DNA from: Desulfuromonadales bacterium
GTDB lineage: Bacteria > Desulfobacterota > Desulfuromonadia > Desulfuromonadales > BM103
Assembly (NCBI GenBank): GCA_030614505.1
Contig: JAUWTX010000171.1
Location: 1 to 5,257, forward strand
Reading direction: 5' to 3'
DNA: 5,257 bases
The translations under genes were made by a program, and so were the position numbers. The notes under the pieces were generated by a model, which had not been told where the DNA came from, made no database searches, and saw only the letters and a list, made by a program, of their open reading frames with translations. Every line of letters begins with the position of its first letter. Positions within the stretch are counted from its first letter, which is position 1. Below, piece after piece: positions 1 through 5,257 of this stretch.

Positions 1-1198
1 ACAGGATACCGTCTTTGGAAAAGAAGCCACCGGTCAGGGGCAGCCCGGCCAGACAAACGGCCCCGGCCAGAAAGACCCAGAAGAGTTCAACCGGGCCACG
101 GCGAGCCAGACCACCCATCTTGAAAATATCGTTTTCATTACCAGCCAGATGGATAACGCAACCGGCGGCCATGAAGAGCAAGGCCTTGAAGAAGGCGTGG
201 GTCAGCAAATGGAACATAGCTCCGGTCACTGTGCCGGCACCAACCGCCATGAACATGTAGCCGACCTGACTCATGGTCGAATAAGCCAGCACCCGCTTGA
301 TCTCGCGTTGGGCCATGGCACAGGTTGCCGCATAAATTGCTGTCAGGGCGCCGATGGCAGTAATCGCAGTCATACCAACCGCAGACAGAGAGACCAACGG
401 AAAGAGCCGACAGAGCAGGTAGACCCCGGCGGTGACCATGGTCGCGGCATGAATCAGCGCCGAAACCGGTGTCGGCCCGGCCATGGCGTCTGCCAGCCAG
501 GTCATCAGTGGCATTTGAGCCGACTTACCGCAGGCTCCGAGCAGCAACAACAGGGTCAGGGCGATGACCACCCCCGGTGAGATCGATGCCGCCTGGGCAT
601 TGATCTCACTGATCGACAGAGTGCCGGTCAGTGCAAACAGCCAGAGCAGGGCGATGCCGAGGAACACATCACCGACACGAGTGACCAGAAAGGCCTTGGT
701 GCCGGCTTTGGCATTCTCCAGCTTGCGATACCAGAAGCCGATCAGGCCGTAAGAACATAAGCCAACCCCTTCCCAACCGAGGAAGAGCACCAGCAGGTTG
801 TCGGCGAGGACAATCGCCAGCATGGCAAAGACAAACAGATTGAGCAGGCTGAAGAAGCGAGCGTAATCGTCCTCTTCGTGCATATAGCTGACCGCGTAGA
901 GGTGGATCAGGGTCGCAACCCCGGTCACCATCAACGTCATCGGTGCCGCCAGACTATCGAAATTAAGTGCGAAGGAGACGTCTACAGTGCCACTGTTAAG
1001 CCAGGTAAAGAGTACCGCCCGGGTCCCCTCGCCCTCAGCATAGCCCCAGAAGAGCATGGTCAGCACAAAGGCACCGGCCACGCCGATAACCGCCATGACC
1101 TCGGCAAACAGCCGTGGCAGACGCATGCCGAAAAGCATGTTGATTACCGCACATAAGAGCGGTAGCAAGGGTATGAGGAACAGCAGGCTCTCGTTCAT
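1..1198 (-). CDS. nuoL: NADH-quinone oxidoreductase subunit L, 5' part (3' end outside window)
   Basis: Large distal antiporter-like subunit (ND5 homologue) of the complex I membrane arm. I translated 399 residues from the ATG at 1198-1196 to the window edge without a stop; the family is usually about 600 or more, so roughly the N-terminal two thirds is here. Proton-channel residues of the family are visible: Glu143 in GWEGVGLCSY, Lys168 and Asp177 in TKAFLVTRVGDVFLG, Lys225 in GKSAQMPL, His250 in SALIHAATMVTAGVY, Lys301 in REIKRVLAYSTMSQVGYMF, and His330, His334 and Lys338 in FHLLTHAFFKAL. FFSKD (392-396) lies close to the cut. The C-terminal lateral helix is outside the window. The start overlaps nuoK (ATGA) and has only a weak upstream GGGAT, so translational coupling is likely. 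NuoM and NuoN share the antiporter fold, but position after nuoK and the GWEGVGLCSY motif indicate NuoL. Confidence 0.96.
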   Translation of the reverse strand, partial: MNESLLFLIPLLPLLCAVINMLFGMRLPRLFAEVMAVIGVAGAFVLTMLFWGYAEGEGTRAVLFTWLNSGTVDVSFALNFDSLAAPMTLMVTGVATLIHLYAVSYMHEEDDYARFFSLLNLFVFAMLAIVLADNLLVLFLGWEGVGLCSYGLIGFWYRKLENAKAGTKAFLVTRVGDVFLGIALLWLFALTGTLSISEINAQAASISPGVVIALTLLLLLGACGKSAQMPLMTWLADAMAGPTPVSALIHAATMVTAGVYLLCRLFPLVSLSAVGMTAITAIGALTAIYAATCAMAQREIKRVLAYSTMSQVGYMFMAVGAGTVTGAMFHLLTHAFFKALLFMAAGCVIHLAGNENDIFKMGGLARRGPVELFWVFLAGAVCLAGLPLTGGFFSKDGIL

Positions 1199-1497
1199 CC
1201 GCGCATCCCGTTAAACACATCAGCGACCAGCGTGCGTTTGCGTCGCCACAAATAAACTACCATGGCCAGGGCCACCGCCACTTCTGCGGCGGTGATCGCC
1301 ATGAGAAGAATTACAAAAACCTGGCCATCCACCTGTTGCCAGTAAGCCGAAGCCGCCACAAAAACCAGTGACGCAGCATTGAGCATGATCTCCACGCCGA
1401 TCAGAATCATGATGATCTGTCGTCTCAACAGCACGCAGGTCAGGCCGAGCACGAAGAGTGCGGCGGCAAAGGCCAGGGCATGTCCGAAGGGAATCAT
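1195..1497 (-). CDS. nuoK: NADH-quinone oxidoreductase subunit K (membrane)
   Basis: Small membrane-arm subunit (ND4L homologue) with three transmembrane helices (about 5-22, 28-50, 58-84), part of the proton path next to NuoJ. From the ATG at 1497 it is exactly 100 residues, begins MIPFGHAL and ends MRG like the E. coli protein. The two intramembrane glutamates known to matter in the family are present at the same positions: Glu36 in IGVEIMLNA and Glu72 in TAAEVAVAL. A TTG codon directly upstream (1500-1498) would add one residue, but the MIP start is the family norm and the ATG forms a TGATG junction with nuoJ. The 3' TGA overlaps the nuoL ATG (ATGA, 1198-1195). Confidence 0.97.
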   Translation of the reverse strand: MIPFGHALAFAAALFVLGLTCVLLRRQIIMILIGVEIMLNAASLVFVAASAYWQQVDGQVFVILLMAITAAEVAVALAMVVYLWRRKRTLVADVFNGMRG

Positions 1498-2006
1498 CAA
1501 GAGTCTTCTCCCTTCGGCAATGGCCGACCGAGTATGTACGCACCGATGGTGGCAAAAAGCAGTTGGAAGGAAACGACTTCAACAGCCAGAGCGTAACGAC
1601 CGAAGAGTGCTTCTCCAAGTGCTTGTGGCGCCAGGTAATAATCGCCGATCTCTTTGCTCGCCATCGGATCCTGGAAAATCAGCAGCAGAGTGCAGATCAT
1701 CAGGCTGGAAGACAAGAGCACCAGGGGTCCCCAACGCTGCCAGCCCGGACCCTCGGGGACCTCCTGCGGTGCCAGCCCGAGCATCATGATGATAAAGAGG
1801 AACAGCACCATGATTGCACCGGCATAAACAATCACCTCCCAGGCCGCCACCAGCGGTGCACCGAGCAGGTAAAACATCAGCGCCAGAGCGAAGAAACCCG
1901 TCACCAGGTAGATCACCGCATGCACCGGGTTGCGCCGCGTGATGCAGAGCAGCGTTGCCGCAAGCATGGTGAATCCAAGTATGTAGAATAATGCTGTTGC
2001 TATCAT
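1497..2006 (-). CDS. nuoJ: NADH-quinone oxidoreductase subunit J (membrane)
   Basis: Membrane-arm subunit (ND6 homologue) that lies between NuoH and the antiporter-like subunits and takes part in coupling. It has 169 residues with five hydrophobic segments at about 2-22, 28-50, 54-78, 92-111 and 138-160. Family marks are RNPVHAVIYL (25-34), the conserved third helix EVIVYAGAIMVLFLF (57-71, with Tyr61 in the pi-bulge region of the family) and VEVVSFQLLFATIGAY (142-157). The ATG at 2006-2004 gives the expected N-terminus. The ribosome binding site is poor: only AAAGAG, almost touching the start. nuoI ends 13 nt upstream, so translation probably depends on coupling to nuoI. The 3' end TGA shares its A with the nuoK ATG (TGATG). 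No defects are seen. Confidence 0.95.
   Translation of the reverse strand: MIATALFYILGFTMLAATLLCITRRNPVHAVIYLVTGFFALALMFYLLGAPLVAAWEVIVYAGAIMVLFLFIIMMLGLAPQEVPEGPGWQRWGPLVLLSSSLMICTLLLIFQDPMASKEIGDYYLAPQALGEALFGRYALAVEVVSFQLLFATIGAYILGRPLPKGEDS
1508..1514 (-). promoter_or_regulatory. Probable Shine-Dalgarno of nuoK
   Basis: AAGGGAG on the minus strand, inside the end of nuoJ, lies 10 nt upstream of the nuoK ATG at 1497-1495 and 7 nt upstream of an adjacent in-frame TTG. The site fits either codon, so it does not decide the start alone; the family N-terminus does. Confidence 0.55.
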
Positions 2007-2019
2007 TTCTCTTTAGCCA

Positions 2020-2550
2020 TTAAGGCATCAAAGCCTTCGGATCCACAGGACCGTATTCATCGTCGTTGCCGCCACGCTCGTTGACCACGCCGACACCCGA
2101 ATGTTCGTAATAATTGTATTCCGCGTCCTTGCCGCAACCATCGATCAGCAGATCTTCCTTTTCCTGCACCAGTTTGAGCACATCACGGTTGCAGATTTCA
2201 TAGTCCGGCGTGGTCTGGATCGCCATGGTCGGACAAGCCTCGGCGCAGAGACCGCAAAAAATACAACGCGCGAAATTAATGCGGAACCAGGTCGCATAGC
2301 GACGACCGTCACTGTCCTCGGCAGCCTGCATCGAGATGCAGTCGACCGGGCAAGCAGCACTGCAAAGCTGACAAGCAACGCAGCGCTCGCTGCCATCCGG
2401 ATTTCTGGTCAATACAATGCGCGCCCGGTAACGCGGCGGCGGCGTAAGCTTTTCCTCCGGATACTGGATCGTTACCGGCTTCGTGAAAAGATAGCCGAGG
2501 GTAATCCAGAAGGGTTGCAGAGTGCCTTTTATGTCACGCCAAAGGCCCAT
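2020..2550 (-). CDS. nuoI: NADH-quinone oxidoreductase subunit I (two [4Fe-4S] ferredoxin subunit)
   Basis: Peripheral-arm subunit (TYKY/PSST-side ferredoxin) that relays electrons through two [4Fe-4S] clusters (N6a and N6b in the family) towards the quinone site. From the ATG at 2550 the protein has 176 residues. Cluster motif one is CVACQLCSAACP with cysteines 57, 60, 63 and 67; motif two is CIFCGLCAEACP with cysteines 96, 99, 102 and 106. All eight ligands are present. The N-terminus is amphipathic or hydrophobic, as usual for membrane-arm contact. The tail ends GPVDPKALMP, close to the E. coli form. An in-frame GTG at 2562 would give 180 residues, but it lies inside the GAGGTGA ribosome binding site, so I prefer the ATG. 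The start codon sits in an inverted-repeat arm and 1 nt after a small ORF. The stop is TAA at 2022-2020, followed 13 nt later by nuoJ. Confidence 0.96.
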   Translation of the reverse strand: MGLWRDIKGTLQPFWITLGYLFTKPVTIQYPEEKLTPPPRYRARIVLTRNPDGSERCVACQLCSAACPVDCISMQAAEDSDGRRYATWFRINFARCIFCGLCAEACPTMAIQTTPDYEICNRDVLKLVQEKEDLLIDGCGKDAEYNYYEHSGVGVVNERGGNDDEYGPVDPKALMP

Positions 2551-2595
2551 TTCAGTATTCACCTCTCTTGAGTAGAGTTGAAAGGCTGAAATGGG
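2546..2595 (-). promoter_or_regulatory. 10-bp inverted repeat enclosing the nuoI ribosome binding site and start codon
   Basis: CCCATTTCAG (2546-2555) and CTGAAATGGG (2586-2595) are perfect reverse complements separated by 30 nt. In the nuo mRNA the upstream arm CCCAUUUCAG could pair with CUGAAAUGGG, which contains both the small-ORF UGA and the likely nuoI AUG. The loop holds the GAGGUGA ribosome binding site. This geometry could limit nuoI initiation until the stem is opened, for instance by a translating ribosome. The repeat is seen directly; the regulatory role is inferred. Confidence 0.4.
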
Positions 2596-2668
2596 ACTTC
2601 TTGATTATTAGTTTTGAATTACAAATTAAATTCAAAATTGAGAATTCAAAATTCAAAATTGTCTCCAT
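2552..2668 (-). CDS. Candidate 38-codon small ORF filling the nuoH-nuoI spacer
   Basis: Not a recognised gene. An ATG (2668-2666) directly follows the nuoH TAA, in the same frame, and the frame stays open for 38 codons to a TGA at 2554-2552. That stop is one base before the likely nuoI ATG (TGAAATG). The peptide begins METILNFEFS and ends STLLKRGEY. It is rich in I, L, N and S, mildly basic towards the C-terminus, and shows no domain. There is no good Shine-Dalgarno, so translation would have to come from ribosomes terminating on nuoH. The exact abutment at both ends suggests a translated coupling or leader ORF, but an open frame of this length could arise by chance. The sequence is largely repeat-derived, which argues against a conserved protein. 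Confidence 0.25.
   Translation of the reverse strand: METILNFEFSILNLICNSKLIIKKSHFSLSTLLKRGEY
2559..2565 (-). promoter_or_regulatory. Shine-Dalgarno of nuoI, deciding the start
   Basis: GAGGTGA on the minus strand (2565-2559) matches seven consecutive bases of the anti-Shine-Dalgarno complement. Its end lies 8 nt upstream of the ATG at 2550-2548. The upstream in-frame GTG at 2562-2560 is part of this site itself, so the ATG is the better start. Confidence 0.7.
2596..2664. repeat. A+T-rich intergenic element with degenerate ATTCAAA heptamer array
   Basis: Between the GC-rich nuoH and nuoI genes, 2601-2660 has only 9 G or C in 60 bases. On the plus strand, the period-7 unit ATTCAAA occurs exactly at 2630-2636, 2644-2650 and 2651-2657. 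Degenerate copies are ATTGAGA (2637-2643) and ATTGTCT (2658-2664). An inverted copy, TTTTGAATT, lies at 2612-2620. ATTCAAAATT-type tracts occur in intergenic DNA of various bacteria as far as I recall, but I cannot name a family or confirm dispersal in this genome. Confidence 0.75.
2612..2637. repeat. 9-bp perfect inverted repeat within the A+T-rich element
   Basis: TTTTGAATT (2612-2620) and AATTCAAAA (2629-2637) are perfect reverse complements around an 8-nt loop, ACAAATTA. The stem has only one G-C pair and no U-tract follows it in the direction of transcription, so it would be a weak hairpin and not an intrinsic terminator. Its right arm is one of the heptamer-array copies. Confidence 0.6.
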
Positions 2669-3664
2669 TTACCCATTCATTGCCACTAGTACAGCTCCGG
2701 TAATAACCACATTCAACAGCGCCAACGGAATCAGCACTTTCCAGCCGAAATGCATTAGCTGATCATAACGCGGCCGCGGCATACTGCCGCGTGCCCAGAT
2801 AAAGAGGAAGGCGACAAACAGCACCTTACCGATAAACCAGACCACCGGCGGCAGAAACGGCCCATGCCAGCCACCGAGGAAAAAGACCGTGGTCATGGCA
2901 CCGATGACGATCAGGTTGATATATTCGCCAACAAAGAAAAGACCGAAACGCATTCCGGAATACTCGGTATGGAAACCACCGACGATCTCATTCTCTGCCT
3001 CCGGCATATCGAAGGGGGTACGCTTCGATTCAGCGGCGATACTGGTCATGAAGATGAGAAAAGCCAGCGGATGGCTCAGCATGTTCGGCCAGTCAGCCTG
3101 GGACATAACGATCTCGGTAAGCGAGAAGGACTTGGCGCTCATCACCACCGGCACCAGCGCCAGGCCAAGAGAAAGCTCATAGGAGAGCATCTGTGCCAGG
3201 CTGCGGATAGCGCCAATCAGCGAATATTTCGAGTTGGACGCCCAACCGCCGAGCACCACGCCGTAAACTGCCAGCGAAGAAAGCCCGAACAGGTAGAGCA
3301 GGCCGATATTCAGATCACAGACCACCATCGGGATCTCGCGACCGAACAAGGTCAGCGGTGGTGAAAATGGCACGACAGCAAAACTGAGCAGCGCAGTCAG
3401 CGCGGTCAACCCGGGGGCGAAGAGGAAAACCCATTTATCTGCCCGGTCAGGGACAAAGTCCTCCTTGGTAATCAGCTTGATAACATCGCACAGCGGCTGG
3501 ATCATACCACCCGGGCCGACCCGGTTTGGCCCGTAGCGCAGCTGCATGCGACCAAGAATCTTGCGTTCGGCCAGCACCAGGTAAGCCGCCATGGAGAGGA
3601 CCACGCCGAAAATCATGCCGAGCTTGACCAGGATCAGGATCAGGCTGATGAGCAGATCGTTCAT
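2669..3664 (-). CDS. nuoH: NADH-quinone oxidoreductase subunit H (membrane, quinone-site subunit)
   Basis: Integral membrane subunit (ND1 homologue) that joins the peripheral arm to the membrane arm and forms much of the quinone tunnel. At 331 residues it has the usual family length, with about eight predicted hydrophobic helices, the first at about 5-31. Family motifs are intact: ERKILGRMQLRYGPNRVGP (33-51), GGWASNSKYSLIGAIRSLAQ (139-158), the charged loop from AESKRTPFDMPEAENE (211-226) to EYSGMRFG (234-241), and MPRPRYDQLM (295-304). The ATG overlaps the nuoG stop (ATGA, 3664-3661) and has a strong AAGGAGG 7 nt upstream. It ends in TAA at 2671-2669. Unlike the other junctions, it is followed by an A+T-rich spacer before nuoI rather than a short overlap. 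No residue loss or frameshift is visible. Confidence 0.97.
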   Translation of the reverse strand: MNDLLISLILILVKLGMIFGVVLSMAAYLVLAERKILGRMQLRYGPNRVGPGGMIQPLCDVIKLITKEDFVPDRADKWVFLFAPGLTALTALLSFAVVPFSPPLTLFGREIPMVVCDLNIGLLYLFGLSSLAVYGVVLGGWASNSKYSLIGAIRSLAQMLSYELSLGLALVPVVMSAKSFSLTEIVMSQADWPNMLSHPLAFLIFMTSIAAESKRTPFDMPEAENEIVGGFHTEYSGMRFGLFFVGEYINLIVIGAMTTVFFLGGWHGPFLPPVVWFIGKVLFVAFLFIWARGSMPRPRYDQLMHFGWKVLIPLALLNVVITGAVLVAMNG

Positions 3665-5257
3665 GCCTTACCCTCCTTCTCAAGCTGGCAGTCGAGCATA
3701 CTGCCCGGCACCATTCCTTCGAGGGCGGTGTCCCAGAGTTGCGGGACCAGCACCAGAGTGTTCAGCATTTTCTCATTGACACGTATCACGACATGACAGT
3801 GACCGAAGTGAGTGGTCAAGCGTGCCCGGTCGCCAGCCGCCAGGCCGAGTTTGTCTGCCTGTTCAGGATGCAGGGTGACATAGGGCTTTGGTTCTGTAGC
3901 TGCCAGGGGCGACGACAGGTGCGCCAGCCAGTGCGAACCCACCGGTCCGGTTATCGCCAGTAACGTCAGCGTGCCCGAAGCAGCGGCATGGGGCAGTTCC
4001 TTCTCTGCTGCTGGCGGCAAGGCCCCCTTGGCTGACAGACGCAAGCCTGTGTCTTCGGCATCAATTGCCGAGAGCCCGGCAAATCTCTCATCGCTCCCTG
4101 CTAACATCTTGCGCACATCGGCAAGAGTCGTTTCACCTTCAAGCAGCTGGGACAGAAGCCCCCAGTCCGCTTCCGGTGCGGAACCGGGCGTTATATGGAA
4201 AAACTCACGGGGAGGGTGATTACCGGCCCCGGTCTCCCGAATCGGTAAGCCCGGATCGATAACCGGCAGGAACGCCTGCAGCCGCCCTTCGTTATTGATA
4301 TAGCGACCAGCCGTTTCAGCGTTAGCACGAGCAGGGAGGAAGATATCAGCACGTTGAGCCGCCAGGCTCGGCGTGGAATCGATACTCACCAACAGCTCCA
4401 GGTGACCGAGGGCAGTCTGCGCACGCGCCGGGTCTATTGCTTCCCGGAAGGGGTCGCTCTCCAGACAGACCAAGGCACGAATGCTACCCTCCTGGATCGC
4501 ATCGAGCATCGTATCGAAACCGGGACCGTCACCAGCCAGCAGGGCTCCGCCATAACTGTTCGGCCCAGCCAGCAGGACCATCACACCGACGTTGCGATCC
4601 TTAGTTGACAATTTTATGGCAGCAGAACAGAGGGCATCGACGCCCTTGCCATCGAGAAGATCACCACCGCCAACCATGACTGGAGAGCGAGCGGAGCTGA
4701 ACTGCTCCAGTAAGTTTTCGAACAGCTCGCGCTCTTGAGTATCAAGAGAACCCGGATCGTTCTCGCCAAGTGCTGCCAGGATTTTCGGTAACCGCTCCGG
4801 CGCTAGAGGCAGATGACTTGCAGCGCAGGGGAGTTCCACCGGCCGGGGATCAACCACCACGACCTTGCCTCCATTACGCACAGCCTGACGTATTGCCAGG
4901 GCAAGCATCGGCCCTTCCGCCAGAGGATCCGCACCGAACAGGACGATCAAATCACTTTGCCGGATATCCTCCAGGCTGCAGGCATGATCACCGAGCCGGG
5001 CAGCAAGAGTCCGGGCGGCACGATCACGCCCCTGGTGTGCCTCGAAGATCATTTGTTTCGAACCTGTCGCAACAGCCCAATCACGCAGCAGAGCACTGGC
5101 TTCAAAGCTGGCGCGAGAGGAGCCGAGGAAAGCAACGCTGTTCGGACCATGGTCACGAACCATCTCGGCAACTCGCCCCCGGGCAGCAGTCAACGCTTCT
5201 TCCATAATTGACGGCTGGCCATCGATGCGCGGTTGGCGTGGACGATCCGGGTGATTG
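3661..5257 (-). CDS. nuoG: NADH-quinone oxidoreductase subunit G, 3' part (5' end outside window)
   Basis: Complex I peripheral-arm subunit, cytoplasmic side. Family members carry N-terminal Fe-S clusters and a molybdopterin-oxidoreductase-like fold without a known molybdenum reaction. The frame is open to the window edge; 531 residues are visible, counting from the codon at 5256-5254, and they end in TGA at 3663-3661. The first residues, NHPDRPRQP, resemble the segment that follows the Fe-S region in E. coli NuoG, so the ATG at 5205 is internal and not the start. Visible parts: a Rossmann-like stretch with FGADP (about 107-111) and VVVVDPRP (about 132-139); the NuoG signature ending INNEGRLQ (about 303-327); and a C-terminal molydopterin-dinucleotide-binding-like domain around HPEQADKLGL (about 463-472). 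The N-terminal ferredoxin-like domain and its cysteines lie outside the window. The 3' end overlaps nuoH by ATGA. The C-terminal half looks about 100 residues shorter than in E. coli. Identification is secure, the full length unknown. Confidence 0.93.
   Translation of the reverse strand, partial: NHPDRPRQPRIDGQPSIMEEALTAARGRVAEMVRDHGPNSVAFLGSSRASFEASALLRDWAVATGSKQMIFEAHQGRDRAARTLAARLGDHACSLEDIRQSDLIVLFGADPLAEGPMLALAIRQAVRNGGKVVVVDPRPVELPCAASHLPLAPERLPKILAALGENDPGSLDTQERELFENLLEQFSSARSPVMVGGGDLLDGKGVDALCSAAIKLSTKDRNVGVMVLLAGPNSYGGALLAGDGPGFDTMLDAIQEGSIRALVCLESDPFREAIDPARAQTALGHLELLVSIDSTPSLAAQRADIFLPARANAETAGRYINNEGRLQAFLPVIDPGLPIRETGAGNHPPREFFHITPGSAPEADWGLLSQLLEGETTLADVRKMLAGSDERFAGLSAIDAEDTGLRLSAKGALPPAAEKELPHAAASGTLTLLAITGPVGSHWLAHLSSPLAATEPKPYVTLHPEQADKLGLAAGDRARLTTHFGHCHVVIRVNEKMLNTLVLVPQLWDTALEGMVPGSMLDCQLEKEGKA
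3672..3678 (-). promoter_or_regulatory. Shine-Dalgarno of nuoH
   Basis: AAGGAGG on the minus strand lies 7 nt upstream of the nuoH ATG (3664-3662), inside the nuoG coding end. It is the strongest classical ribosome binding site in the window and fixes the nuoH start. It lets ribosomes initiate on nuoH independently as well as by coupling through the ATGA overlap. Confidence 0.85.

Noticed and set aside
1220..1618. Minus-strand open frame of 132 codons overlapping nuoJ and nuoK
   Set aside because: It is an alternate frame of two well-conserved subunits; its sequence shows Cys/His/Arg-rich frame-shifted composition and no family signature.
1458..1991. Plus-strand open frame of 177 codons
   Set aside because: It lies antisense to nuoJ and the nuoK start, shows no recognisable motif, has a Gln/His/Arg-rich composition typical of an antisense shadow, and has no plausible operon context.
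2101..2571. Plus-strand open frame of 156 codons
   Set aside because: It is antisense to nuoI, whose eight cluster cysteines explain the conservation of this stretch; no protein family features are seen.
2596..2664. Intrinsic terminator between nuoH and nuoI
   Set aside because: The hairpin is A+T-rich with one G-C pair and no following U-run, and the downstream genes belong to the same complex.
2546..2671. Target-site duplication flanking the A+T-rich element (CCATTT near 2547 and 2665)
   Set aside because: The shared string is only six bases and does not sit at clear element boundaries, so it cannot be told from chance.
2864..3364. Plus-strand open frame of 166 codons
   Set aside because: It lies fully antisense to the conserved core of nuoH and its His/Glu/Arg-rich low-complexity composition marks it as a shadow.
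5203..5205. ATG as the start of a 514-residue protein
   Set aside because: The frame remains open upstream to the window edge and those residues match the NuoG region after the Fe-S domain, so this Met is internal.
4813..5211. Plus-strand open frames over nuoG (also 4770-5207 and 149-580 over nuoL)
   Set aside because: They are antisense to clearly identified nuo genes, with no motif and no ribosome binding site context.

Overview
The window is an internal slice of a bacterial respiratory complex I (proton-pumping NADH:quinone oxidoreductase, nuo) operon. Every convincing gene lies on the minus strand, so the operon reads from right to left: nuoG (3' part) - nuoH - nuoI - nuoJ - nuoK - nuoL (5' part). 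Both window edges cut genes: nuoG continues beyond base 5257 and nuoL continues past base 1. The gene order is the canonical one. I see no RNA gene, insertion sequence, CRISPR array, promoter or terminator, and no credible gene on the plus strand.

Organism: base composition is GC-rich (mid to high 50s percent by eye). The proteins have E. coli-type features: NuoK is 100 residues, begins MIP, ends MRG and has glutamates at 36 and 72; NuoI ends in a PVDPKALMP-like tail; NuoH carries the PRPRYDQ motif; NuoG has a DRPRQP segment. This suggests a Gram-negative bacterium of the Proteobacteria in the broad sense (gamma, or a delta-type such as Desulfuromonadia). The lineage cannot be fixed from this window.

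Function: NuoG and NuoI belong to the peripheral electron-transfer arm. NuoI carries two [4Fe-4S] clusters that pass electrons towards the quinone site, which is built partly by NuoH. NuoH, NuoJ, NuoK and NuoL are membrane-arm subunits that couple quinone reduction to proton translocation, NuoL being the large distal antiporter-like subunit. Most junctions are very tight: ATGA overlaps at nuoG/nuoH and nuoK/nuoL, TGATG at nuoJ/nuoK, and a 13-nt gap at nuoI/nuoJ, as expected for co-translation of a multi-subunit complex.

The one unusual place is the nuoH-nuoI junction (2551-2668). This spacer of about 118 nt is roughly 85% A+T over 2601-2660 and contains a degenerate ATTCAAA heptamer array and a 9-bp inverted repeat. 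It also has a perfect 10-bp inverted repeat whose promoter-distal arm contains the likely nuoI start codon. The spacer is open from end to end as a 38-codon ORF that starts directly after the nuoH stop and ends one base before the nuoI ATG. This is the best candidate here for something undescribed, perhaps a translational coupling or leader device. The rest of the window is an ordinary, apparently intact complex I operon.
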